Shown here: positions 17,499-26,500 of the stretch, piece by piece
How positions within the stretch are numbered: position 1 is the first letter of the stretch
Layout of the letters: the number at the start of each line of letters is the position of its first letter
DNA from: Phycisphaerae bacterium
Lineage (GTDB): Bacteria > Planctomycetota > Phycisphaerae > UBA1845 > UTPLA1
Direction of reading: 5' to 3'
Assembly: GCA_035275405.1 (NCBI GenBank)
Contig: DATEMU010000015.1
Coordinates: 186,001-250,000, forward strand
DNA: 64,000 bases
Position numbers and translations under genes: made by a program
Notes under the pieces: model-generated
What the model was told of the DNA's origin: nothing
The model's database searches: none
Seen by the model: only the letters and a program-made list of their open reading frames with translations

Positions 17499-20375
17499 AT
17501 GCTGAGGAGCGGAAAGCGATCCCTGATCCTGTTGGCCTCGTTGGCCGCAATGGTCCTTTGCTGGGCCGTGGGGTGTAAGCCGAGCGACGAGTCCGGCACA
17601 TCCGCCGAAGGTGCGAACGGCCCGACCTCGACCGCGCCTGGAGCCAAGACGGTCTCGACCGCTCGGCTCGCGCTGCCTGCGCGGCCCGGTCTCAATGTGC
17701 TTTTTGTGTCGGTCGACACCACGCGCCCCGACTATCTCGGGTGCTACGGCCGCACCACTGCAAAGACGCCCAACATCGATCGTCTGGCCGCCGAGGGGAC
17801 GCGCTTCGCGACGTGCATCAGTTCGATGCCGCTGACGCTGGGATCACACTGTACGATGCTGACCGGTTCCTATCAGTACGTGCACGGCGCCCGTGAAAAC
17901 GGCATCTTTTCGCTCTGCGACAACAATCAAACGCTTGCCGAAGTCCTTCGCGATCGCGGCTACGCGACGCGGGCGGAGGTCGCCACGGTCATTCTCGACA
18001 AGAAATACGGAACGGACCAGGGTTTCGAGCATTATGGCCAGGTTGCGGCGCCGTCCGAGGAGCAGGTGGAATTAGCAGCGTTCGGAAAGCGCGACTCGCC
18101 GATCCCTACCGCGACCAGTCAACCGATGAAGGTGGATGAGCAATACCTTGGAGTCGAGCGGACCGCGGGACAGGTCGCCGATCAGGTGATTGAAGGTCTG
18201 GAATCGCTGGCACAAGGATCCAAGCCGTTCTTTTTCTTTGTGCACTGTTATGACCCGCATTGGCCGTTTAGCGCCCCCGAGGCCTTCGCCAAGCTGTTTC
18301 CCGATGATCCCTATTCCGCCGAACTCTCTTATTTCGATACGCAATTGGGCAGGATGCTGGACGCGCTGAGTCGGCTGGGGTTGGACGACAAGACGCTGGT
18401 GATCCTCACGTCCGATCACGGCGAGGGCAAGGGTCAACATGGAGAGTTCACGCACGGCTCTTTCCTGTACGATGCCACGCTGCATGTGCCGCTCGTCCTG
18501 CGTTGTAAGGGGCTCATTCCGGCCGGGCAGGTGGTCGAGTCGCAGGTGCGTCTGGTCGACCTGGCGGAGACCATTCTGGAGTTGGCCGGCCTGGGCGCGG
18601 CCCGAACGAAGCAAATGCAGGGGACGAGTCTGGCGCCGCTGCTGTCCGATCCACGCCTGGATTTGAACCTGATGTGTTACTCGGACACGATCGTCCCCAA
18701 GACGACGTACGGCTTTTCGCCGCTGCGCTCACTGCGGACGCAGGAGTGGAAGTACATCCTGGCCCCGGTCCCGGAACTGTACCACCTCAAAGGCGACGGC
18801 CTGGAGTTATTCAATGTCAGCGGCGAGCGGTCGGATCTCGCCATGGCGATGCGCCAGCAGCTTTGGAACGTCATCAAGGATTCGCCGAGCCCGGCGTGCG
18901 AAGGGGCGACGATTCAGGCGGCGGACAAGAAGTCGTTGACGGCGTTGCGGGCCCTGGGCTACATCGGTTCGACGACCGCGCTGGACGATTTCGCATCGGG
19001 AACCGAACTGGATCGATTCGAGCCGCGGGGAGTCAACCCGCGCGAACACGTGGAAGAAATGGAGCTGATGTGCGGAGCACTGGGCACCCTTCGCTTCGGC
19101 TACTTTGAAGAAGCCGAAAAAATGTTGCGGCGGCTCCACGCGCTGCTTCCGGATCATGCCATGGTCGCCAGTTCCCTCGGCACGGCTCTGGCGGCGCTCA
19201 AGAAGTATGAAGAGGCGGAGACGGTGATTCAACGGTCGGTCCAACTGGCGCCGGATGACGCCGCGGAGTTGGCCCGCCTGGGAGGCGTTCAGGCCATCCT
19301 GAAGAAATACAAGGCGTCCGAGGCGTCGTCACGAAAAGCGACCGAACTGGATCCTCAAAACGCTTCTGCATGGGGCAACCTCGGGGCCGTCCTCTTATTC
19401 CAGGGACGCCATGAGGAAGCGATGTCTCCGCTGACGAAAGCAGACCAGCTCTCGTCCCGATTGGCACCGGTTATCGCCATGATCGGCGAGGTCCATCGCG
19501 TGGCCAAGCGATTCGAGCCGGCGATGGCCGAGTACCAAAGAGCCCTGGGAATTGACCGGAAGGTGCTTCGGGCCCAGAACGGAATAGGGCTGATCCTGTT
19601 GGAAGAGGGCAAAGTGGATGACGCCATCGAACATTACTCGAAGGCGGTCGAGCTTCTTCCGCAGGAGACGATCCTCGCGAGTCAACTCGCCCGATGCTAT
19701 TCGCTCAAAGGTCAGCCGGAAAAGGCCATCGAAGTACTGAAGCGTTTGACCGAGAGCAACCCCAAAATAGTCGAGGGATTCGTGGTTCTGGCGTCACAGC
19801 TGCGAGCGTTGAAGCGCGCTTCCGAGGCCGTGGACGCACTGCAAAAAGCGATCGAGTTGGCGCCGGATCGCCCACAGGCGCACTTTCAACTGGCCGGTGC
19901 GTTACACGAGGCCGGCCGGCCCAAGGAATCCCTGGCGGCCTACGACCGCGTGTTGACCCAATGGCCGGAGCAGCAAGCGGCGTATCGATCGGCGGCGCGG
20001 GTGGCGCTGGAACTGAAGCAGACGGCGAAGGCGATCGAGATACTGGACCGGGGGGCGAAGCGATTCGAGGATGATGCGAACATCGTCAACGACCTGGCGT
20101 GGCTTCTGGCGACATCCTCGGATTCGCGACTTCGTGACGGTCGGCGGGCGCTGGCGCTGGCGGAGCGAAACAGCATGTTGGCGGATCATCACGACGCCAA
20201 CCGACTGGACACGCTGGCGGCGGCGTACGCGGAGGTCGGTAATTTTGAGAAGGCGCGGTCGACGCTGGATCGCGCGATCGAATTGGCCGAGCCGTCCGGC
20301 GAAAAATCGCTGGTGGAAGAACTCAAGATGCGGCGCGACTTGTACGAGCGCGCTCAGCCGTTTCGCAGCCATTAG
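17499..20375 (+). CDS. Sulfatase-like lipoprotein with C-terminal TPRs (Thr at FGly site)
   Basis: A 958-residue paralogue of the preceding protein (ATG chosen; a GTG three bases upstream is equivalent). It has a lipoprotein signal ending WAVGC with C26 as the lipid site, then a low-complexity Ser/Thr linker. The hydrolase domain starts at VSVDTTRPDYLGCYG (D73) and includes SDHGEGKGQHGEFTHG (~304). The formylglycine motif is replaced by TLGSHCTMLTG, with T113 at the nucleophile position and H117 for Arg. TPR repeats cover ~510-940. It begins 69 bases after its neighbour and is probably cotranscribed from the sigma54 promoter. Location: periplasmic face, lipid-anchored (inference). Confidence 0.85.
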   Translation: MLRSGKRSLILLASLAAMVLCWAVGCKPSDESGTSAEGANGPTSTAPGAKTVSTARLALPARPGLNVLFVSVDTTRPDYLGCYGRTTAKTPNIDRLAAEGTRFATCISSMPLTLGSHCTMLTGSYQYVHGARENGIFSLCDNNQTLAEVLRDRGYATRAEVATVILDKKYGTDQGFEHYGQVAAPSEEQVELAAFGKRDSPIPTATSQPMKVDEQYLGVERTAGQVADQVIEGLESLAQGSKPFFFFVHCYDPHWPFSAPEAFAKLFPDDPYSAELSYFDTQLGRMLDALSRLGLDDKTLVILTSDHGEGKGQHGEFTHGSFLYDATLHVPLVLRCKGLIPAGQVVESQVRLVDLAETILELAGLGAARTKQMQGTSLAPLLSDPRLDLNLMCYSDTIVPKTTYGFSPLRSLRTQEWKYILAPVPELYHLKGDGLELFNVSGERSDLAMAMRQQLWNVIKDSPSPACEGATIQAADKKSLTALRALGYIGSTTALDDFASGTELDRFEPRGVNPREHVEEMELMCGALGTLRFGYFEEAEKMLRRLHALLPDHAMVASSLGTALAALKKYEEAETVIQRSVQLAPDDAAELARLGGVQAILKKYKASEASSRKATELDPQNASAWGNLGAVLLFQGRHEEAMSPLTKADQLSSRLAPVIAMIGEVHRVAKRFEPAMAEYQRALGIDRKVLRAQNGIGLILLEEGKVDDAIEHYSKAVELLPQETILASQLARCYSLKGQPEKAIEVLKRLTESNPKIVEGFVVLASQLRALKRASEAVDALQKAIELAPDRPQAHFQLAGALHEAGRPKESLAAYDRVLTQWPEQQAAYRSAARVALELKQTAKAIEILDRGAKRFEDDANIVNDLAWLLATSSDSRLRDGRRALALAERNSMLADHHDANRLDTLAAAYAEVGNFEKARSTLDRAIELAEPSGEKSLVEELKMRRDLYERAQPFRSH

Positions 20376-20391
20376 CCCGCAAAAAACCTCA

Positions 20392-20420
20392 TTCACGTTT
20401 CGGTTGTAAAGCATTATAAT
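20392..20420 (+). promoter_or_regulatory. Sigma70-type promoter upstream of purM
   Basis: TTCACG (20392-20397, 4/6) and a perfect TATAAT (20415-20420) are separated by 17 bases. The predicted leader before the purM ATG at 20642 is about 215 bases and holds no supported gene. Confidence 0.6.
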
Positions 20421-20641
20421 GCCACTAGTTATGGCTGCGGTACCGCCTCGCGACTCGTTCGGCCGAGCGGGCGAGGGTGCCGGGTTCCAACCTCCAGTCA
20501 TGTCGTTCCCTGGCGAGTCGCTTTTGCGAGGCGCAGTGGCGACACGATTGGTCGACAGGCTATGAACGCGACGATAAGGTGAGTCGAAGCGCGCCGGCGG
20601 CGACAATATCGCGGATGCGCCCGGTCTCACTCGAGTTTTTC

Positions 20642-21718
20642 ATGGCTGTGAAGACGAAGAACGGTCGCCACGATCTCACCTATGCGGCCGCGGGGGTGGA
20701 TATCACCGCCAACGATCGCATGGTGGAGCGGATCAAGCAGAGTCTGCGGCGGACGTACGATCCGCGCGTGATGTCGCGGCACAATGCCTTTTCGGGGTTG
20801 ATGCGGATCGATTTCCGGGAAGCGCTGCTCAAGCGCGGGTACAAGGAGCCGGTGCTGGCGGCGGGGGCGGACGGCGTCGGATCGAAGCTGCTCGTCGGTA
20901 TTGAGTACGGCCGGGTGCGAGAACTGGGCATCGATCTCGTGGCGATGAATGTCAACGACGTGCTGACCTGCGGGGCTGAGCCGCTTTTTTTTCTGGACTA
21001 TGTGGCGTGCCACCGGCTGGAGCCGGAAGAGATTGCCACAATCGTCGCGGGGATTTCAGACGGCTGCATGCTGGCAGGTTGCGCTCTCCTTGGCGGCGAG
21101 ACGGCGGAGCTGCCGGATTTGTACGCGCCGGGGCATTTCGATCTGGCGGGCTTCAGCGTCGGTGTGGTGGAGCGGCGGCGGATCATCGACGGGCGTGACG
21201 TCGAGCCGGGGGACGCCGTGCTGGGGCTGGCATCGAGCGGGGTCCATTCGAACGGTTACGCGCTGGTGCGAAAGGCCCTGGCGGAGTTGAAAAAGCGCGG
21301 GCACCTCCCGGTCGATCTGGGCGAGCCGCTGGAGGACGCGGTGCTGCGACCAACGCGTATCTACGTTAAGCCGGTGCTGGCTTTGCTCAAAAAATACCGC
21401 CGCAAGCGGATCGTTCGGGCGATGGCGCATATTACGGGCGGGGGGCTGGAAGGGAATGTGCCGCGGGTCATTCCCAAGAACTGCGACGTGCAGTTGACTC
21501 GGGAGAGCTGGCCCATTCCTCCCATTTTCAAGCTGATTCAGAAGGCGGGCGTCGCGGAGGAGGAGATGTACCGCGTGTTTAACATGGGAATCGGGTACGT
21601 CTTGATCGTGCGACCGGCTTTCGCGAAGAGCGCGGCGGCGCTGCTCAAGCGGCACGGCGAGGCGGTCTATCGCATTGGGACGATCCGGCGCGGCGAGGGG
21701 CGACTGGTGTGGCGTTGA
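20642..21718 (+). CDS. purM: Phosphoribosylformylglycinamidine cyclo-ligase
   Basis: A 358-residue AIR synthetase of purine biosynthesis, turning FGAM into AIR with ATP. The start MAVKTKNGRHDLTYAAAGVD is chosen because the 55 upstream in-frame residues are low-information. Recognisable segments are VLAAGADGVGSKL, the ATP-binding DLVAMNVNDVLTCGAEPLFF, LLGGETAELPD, GLASSGVHSNGYAL and AHITGGGLEGNVPR. Length fits PurM. It is followed 64 bases later by lysC, and the two may be cotranscribed although their pathways differ. Confidence 0.95.
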   Translation: MAVKTKNGRHDLTYAAAGVDITANDRMVERIKQSLRRTYDPRVMSRHNAFSGLMRIDFREALLKRGYKEPVLAAGADGVGSKLLVGIEYGRVRELGIDLVAMNVNDVLTCGAEPLFFLDYVACHRLEPEEIATIVAGISDGCMLAGCALLGGETAELPDLYAPGHFDLAGFSVGVVERRRIIDGRDVEPGDAVLGLASSGVHSNGYALVRKALAELKKRGHLPVDLGEPLEDAVLRPTRIYVKPVLALLKKYRRKRIVRAMAHITGGGLEGNVPRVIPKNCDVQLTRESWPIPPIFKLIQKAGVAEEEMYRVFNMGIGYVLIVRPAFAKSAAALLKRHGEAVYRIGTIRRGEGRLVWR

Positions 21719-21757
21719 CGCTCGGTGCGGCCCGTTCATAATCACTCGCGGGGATGT

Positions 21758-21783
21758 CCCTCTCCTCACGGAAGGAGAGAGGG
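21758..21783 (+). promoter_or_regulatory. Hairpin enclosing the lysC ribosome-binding site
   Basis: CCCTCTCCT (21758-21766) pairs with AGGAGAGAGGG (21773-21783; one bulged A) around a six-base loop CACGGA. The AAGGAG ribosome site (21772-21777) is in the 3' arm, so the folded RNA would hide it. The sequence resembles the palindrome inserted in valS (26087-26106). Confidence 0.55.
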
Positions 21784-23030
21784 TGCGAATGGGACTGATC
21801 GTTCAGAAATTCGGCGGCACGAGCCTGGCCAACGCGGAGAAGATTCACCGCGCGGCGCGACGGGCGATCCGCGCGAAACAGGACGGCAACCACGTCGTGG
21901 TGGTCGTGTCGGCGATGGACCAGACGACGGATGAGCTGATCGACCTCGCGTATCAGATTACCGATCGGCCCAGCCGCCGGGAGATGGACCAGCTCCTGGC
22001 GACGGGTGAACAGGTGTCCATCGCGCTCATGGCGATGGCGATCCACCATGCCGGTCACGATGCGATCAGCCTGACGGGTGGGCAGATTGGCCTGCGAACG
22101 GACCGATCGTTCGGGCGGGCGCGGATTCGGGAGATCACGGAGCGCGGGCGGCTTATGGGCTTCCTGAACCAGGGCAGCGTCGTGATCGTGGCGGGGTTTC
22201 AGGGGGTGGACGAGTCGGCGAACATCACAACTCTGGGCCGTGGCGGGTCGGACACGACGGCCGTGGCGCTGGCGGCGTCACTCAAGGCGGACGTGTGCGA
22301 GATTTATACCGACGTGGACGGTATTTACTCCGCCGATCCGCGGATGGTGCCGAAGGCCCGCAAGCTGGATTTTATTTTCTACGACGAGATGCTCGAAATG
22401 GCCTCGCTCGGGGCGCAGGTGATGCACTCGCGGAGCATCGAGCTGGGCAAGAACTACGGCGTGCGGATTCACGTCCGCAGCAGCTTTACCGATGCGAAAG
22501 GAACGGACATCGTGAAGGTTTCCTCCGATCTGGAACAGGTCATCGTGCGCGGGGCGGCGCTGAAGAAGAATCTCGCCCGGGTGGAACTCAATCGCGTGCC
22601 CAACCGGCCGGGCATCGCCAGCGAGATATTTCGGCGCGTGGCGGAGCGCGAAGTGATGGTGGACGACATCATCCAGGTCATCCATGAAGGCGGTTCGTCG
22701 GCGGATATCAGCTTTACGATCGACGCCGAGGCGATCGAGACGGCGCGGGCGGTGGGAAACCAACTCGCTGCCGAGATGCCGGGAATGATGATGGAAATCA
22801 AGGACCGGCGGGCGAAGGTGTCAGTCGTCGGCGTGGGGATGCGGACGCATTCGGGCGTGGCCAGCCGGATGTTCGAGGCGCTGCACCAGGCGAACGTGAA
22901 TATCGAGAACATCAGCACGAGCGAGATCGTGATCAGTTGCGTGGTGAAGCAGGACGACGGGGAGACGGCGCTGAAGGCGGTGCATACGGCGTTTGAGCTG
23001 GATCAGGAGACGCGGCCGAATGGGGCGTGA
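21783..23030 (+). CDS. lysC: Aspartate kinase
   Basis: A 415-residue monofunctional aspartokinase: the first step to lysine, threonine, methionine and diaminopimelate. It has VQKFGGTSLAN at the N-terminus, VIVAGFQG and TLGRGGSDTTAVALAA in the kinase domain, YTDVDGIYSADPR, and two C-terminal ACT domains (~residues 265-400), so feedback inhibition is expected. AAGGAG (21772-21777) is five bases from the GTG at 21783 and eleven from the ATG at 21789; the GTG fits better, though MGLIVQKFGG is the more usual N-terminus. Length is normal. Confidence 0.95.
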   Translation: MRMGLIVQKFGGTSLANAEKIHRAARRAIRAKQDGNHVVVVVSAMDQTTDELIDLAYQITDRPSRREMDQLLATGEQVSIALMAMAIHHAGHDAISLTGGQIGLRTDRSFGRARIREITERGRLMGFLNQGSVVIVAGFQGVDESANITTLGRGGSDTTAVALAASLKADVCEIYTDVDGIYSADPRMVPKARKLDFIFYDEMLEMASLGAQVMHSRSIELGKNYGVRIHVRSSFTDAKGTDIVKVSSDLEQVIVRGAALKKNLARVELNRVPNRPGIASEIFRRVAEREVMVDDIIQVIHEGGSSADISFTIDAEAIETARAVGNQLAAEMPGMMMEIKDRRAKVSVVGVGMRTHSGVASRMFEALHQANVNIENISTSEIVISCVVKQDDGETALKAVHTAFELDQETRPNGA

Positions 23031-23088
23031 GGTGCGGCGTAAAGATCATGAAAGGTCACTTGCCGCAATAGCTATACCGGCTTTGGTG

Positions 23089-23094
23089 TATAAT
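23089..23094 (+). promoter_or_regulatory. Perfect -10 hexamer immediately before a GTG start
   Basis: TATAAT at 23089-23094 has no good -35 at the usual distance. Transcription would begin about seven bases later, at or beside the GTG at 23101, suggesting a leaderless transcript. Confidence 0.4.
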
Positions 23095-23100
23095 CGTGCC

Positions 23101-23523
23101 GTGGACGCAGCGGGCACAAAAGTTGTACAAAACGAATCAATCGATAGCGATCTGAATTGCATCAAATGCGCGTATAACCTCCGCGGGCTTCGGCCATGTG
23201 GCCGCTGCCCTGAATGTGGAACGTGTATCAAGGAGACGATCGTAGCGAGGTCGTTAGTTCGCAGTAAGCCGCCAGCCGTAGCATGTTTTCTGGTCTCGTC
23301 GATCGGGCCGTTGATGCCAATTGGACTCTATGGGTACGGCAATATCGTGATCCCCTTTTGGGCTATGCAGCACATTGCGGCAATTTGGCTGTTTTGTGTT
23401 TGTGTAGCACGAATGGAAACAGCCCGCTGGTGGGAAAAGTTACTGTCCGTTCTTGGTTTGATACTGCTTATTGCATCCGTCATCTGGGACTTTGCATTCT
23501 TCGCCATGCTACCAAGGTGTTAG
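23101..23523 (+). CDS. Zinc-ribbon (CxxCxYxLRGL) small membrane protein
   Basis: A 140-residue protein. Near residues 18-40 it has CIKCAYNLRGLRPCGRCPEC, a zinc-ribbon signature very common in planctomycete genomes and of unknown role. Two or three hydrophobic segments follow (VACFLVSSIGPLMPIGLYGY, HIAAIWLFCVCVA, LLSVLGLILLIASVIWDFAF), so it is an integral membrane protein with the ribbon on one face. The GTG at 23101 is chosen from the -10 box just upstream; an in-frame start at 22993 inside lysC would add 36 basic residues. Base composition is lower in GC than its neighbours lysC and valS. Confidence 0.7.
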   Translation: MDAAGTKVVQNESIDSDLNCIKCAYNLRGLRPCGRCPECGTCIKETIVARSLVRSKPPAVACFLVSSIGPLMPIGLYGYGNIVIPFWAMQHIAAIWLFCVCVARMETARWWEKLLSVLGLILLIASVIWDFAFFAMLPRC

Positions 23524-23593
23524 TCGATCGTCGGCTTGCGACTTAGCCTCAGGTCCTTGATAATCTTTTGTTTTCACTACGAGCGTGATTTGG

Positions 23594-26500
23594 ATGGGTA
23601 AGGAATCGAAATCCTATGAGCCTGCTTCCGTTGAAAAGCGCATCTTCGCGCGCTGGGAGGAGTCCGGGGCGTTTCGCGCAGTGCCGGACGACAGGCCGCG
23701 GGAGAAGCGCTTCTGCATGGTGATTCCACCGCCGAACGTGACGGGGGCGCTGCATCTGGGCCATGCACTGAATAACACGCTTCAGGACATCCTCGTCCGC
23801 CGCAAGCGAATGGAAGGGTTCAACACCTTCTGGCTCGTCGGGACGGATCACGCGGGGATTGGCACGCAGGCGATGGTGGAGAAGACGATCCGCAAGGAGG
23901 AGGGCAAGAGCCGGCGCGATCTGGGCCGCGAGGAGCTGGTGCGGCGCATCTGGGAGTGGAAGGAAAAGTTCGGCGGGCGGATCATCGAACAGCTTCGGCT
24001 GATGGGCTGTTCGTGCGACTATTCGCGCGAGCGATTTACGCTGGACGAGGGCTGCGCGAAGGCCGTCCGCGAGACGTTTTTCAAGATGTTTCGCGACGGA
24101 CTCATCCACCGCGGAAAGCGGCTGGTGAACTGGGATACGCAGTTGCAGACGGCCGTGGCGGATGATGAGGTGTATCACGAGGAGGTGAAGGGGCATTTTT
24201 ACCACTTCAAGTACCCTGTGAAGGACCCCAAGCCCGGCGAGCCCGCGCACGTGCATGTGGCGACGACGCGACCGGAGACGATGCTGGGTGATACGGCGGT
24301 GGCGGTGCATCCGGACCCGGCGGGGGCGCTGGACAAAGCTGAGAAGGAACTTCGGGGGAGGCTGGCGGAGTGCGCGGAGAAGGAGCGGGCGGGGATTCAG
24401 GCGCAGATCGATGACATCGGCGAGCGGCGGCGGACGCTGCTGCCGACGCTGATCAAACTTCGCGACATGGCCCGCGACGGTCGCAAGGTGATCTTGCCGC
24501 TGATGGAGCGGGAGATTCCGCTCATCTGCGACGAGTGGGCGCAGCCGAACCTGGGCAGCGGGTGCGTGAAGATCACGCCGGCGCACGATGCGAACGACTA
24601 CGACGTCGGGCGGCGGCACGATCTGCCCATGATCAACGTGATGACGCCCGACGGCCGCGTGAGCGAGCAGGGCGGGGCGTACAAGGGGATGAAGTTTCCC
24701 GACGTGCGGAAGAAGGTTGTCGAGGACTTGGAGGCCCGCGGGCTGGTCGAGAAGATCGAGGATCGGCTGATCGATCTGGCGCATTCGGATCGGAGCAATC
24801 AGCCGATTGAGCCGTATCTGTCGGATCAGTGGTTCGTCCGGATGGGCGATCTGGAGCCGGAACACGCGGCGCGGATCGAGGGGCTGCGGCACAAGGCGCC
24901 GGGGCTCGCGCAGATGGCGATCGATGCGGTGAAGCGCGGGGATGTGCGGTTTTATCCTCCGCGATACGAGAATTCCTACGTCGATTGGCTGAGCGAGAAG
25001 CGGGACTGGTGCATCAGCCGGCAGCTTTGGTGGGGGCATCGGATACCGGTGTGGTGCATTGAACCATCGACGTTGGTTGATGGAACGAAATCGCCATCTC
25101 CTTCGGATTTCGTCGAGAAACTCCGCGAGTACTTTACTTCGCTTGGACTCTCCGACGAAGTAGCAGTTCAGGCGGATCAGCAATCATCGAATACGTATGT
25201 TTGTCTTCGGAGCGAAAAACCGAAAGAAGCTTTTGACGCGTTAGTCACGTGGTTGTTTGCAACTTGCGACGATGAGTTCTTTCATCAAAGTGATGGAACT
25301 ACTTACAAGAGCGCCGCTCACGAGCGTGCATTCAATATCGCGATGGACTTCTTGGGCATTGCCGACTTGCCGGAGCAGGACCGCGACGTCCTAGATACGT
25401 GGTTCTCCTCCGCCCTGTGGCCGCATTCGACGTTAGGGTGGCCGGAGCCGGAGAAATACGACAATTTGCTCGGAAACTTCTATCCGACGAGCGTGCTTTC
25501 GACGGCGCGAGAGATCATCACGCTTTGGGTAGCGCGCATGGTCATTACCGGCCTATACAACGTCGGCGATGTGCCGTTTGGGGAGGTGGTGATCCATCCG
25601 GTCATCCAGGACGGGCAGGGGCGGAAGATGTCCAAGAGCCTAGGCAACGGCGTTGATCCGGTGGACATCATCGACGAATACGGGGCGGATGCGCTGCGGT
25701 TCACGCTGGCGGAGCTGGCGACGGAGACGCAGGACATCCGTTTGCCGGTCAAGCCGAAGAAGCTGCCGGACGGGCGGACGATCAACGTCAGCGAGAAGTT
25801 TGAGAAGGGGCGGAATTTCTGCAACAAGCTGTGGCAGGCGGCGACGGGGTTTGTACTTCCCAACCTCGCCGGTTATGCGACCAAGCCGCTTGATCCAAAG
25901 TCGCTCGGGCTGGTGGATCGGTGGATTCTGTCGCGGATGGCGGCGTGCGAGGAAGAGATGAACGCGGCGCTGGACAAGTATCGGTTCAGCGAAGCAGTCG
26001 GGTGCGTGTATCGGTTCATGTGGGATGAGTATTGCAGTTGGTATATCGAGATGACCAAGCCGCGGCTCGGATCGCCCTCACCCCAACCCTCTCCCGAGGG
26101 AGAGGGAGAACGCGCCGTCGCGCAACAGGTCCTCGTTTTCGTTCTCGACCGGTTGTTGCGGATGTTGCACCCGATCGTCCCGTTTGTGACGGAGGCGATC
26201 TGGGAAGAATTGAACAGGGCCGCTCCCTTCCGCGGGCTGCGCGAGCCAAAACAGGCCGAGTCCATGCTCGTTACCGCTGCATGGCCGATGCAGGAGCCAG
26301 GGTTGCGCGATAAGACGGCGGAAAAGGAGATGCAGAGCCTCCAGGCCATCATCCGCAGTCTGCGCGACATCCGCAGCGACGTGAACGACTATCGGGGCAA
26401 GGCTAAGGCCCCGTCTATTCGAAGCTTGCCGAGCGCGACGATCCGGGCGGATGAGGTGGTTTGCCAATTGGTGGATCGCTATCGGGAATTTATTCGACCG

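Noticed and set aside
14952-20375. Calling the TPR fusions ordinary arylsulfatases
   Set aside because: The formylglycine Cys/Ser is replaced by Thr in both, so standard sulfatase activity is not supported.
23549-25183. 544-codon open frame opposite valS
   Set aside because: Antisense to conserved valS motifs, Arg/Pro/His-rich peptide, no ribosome site.
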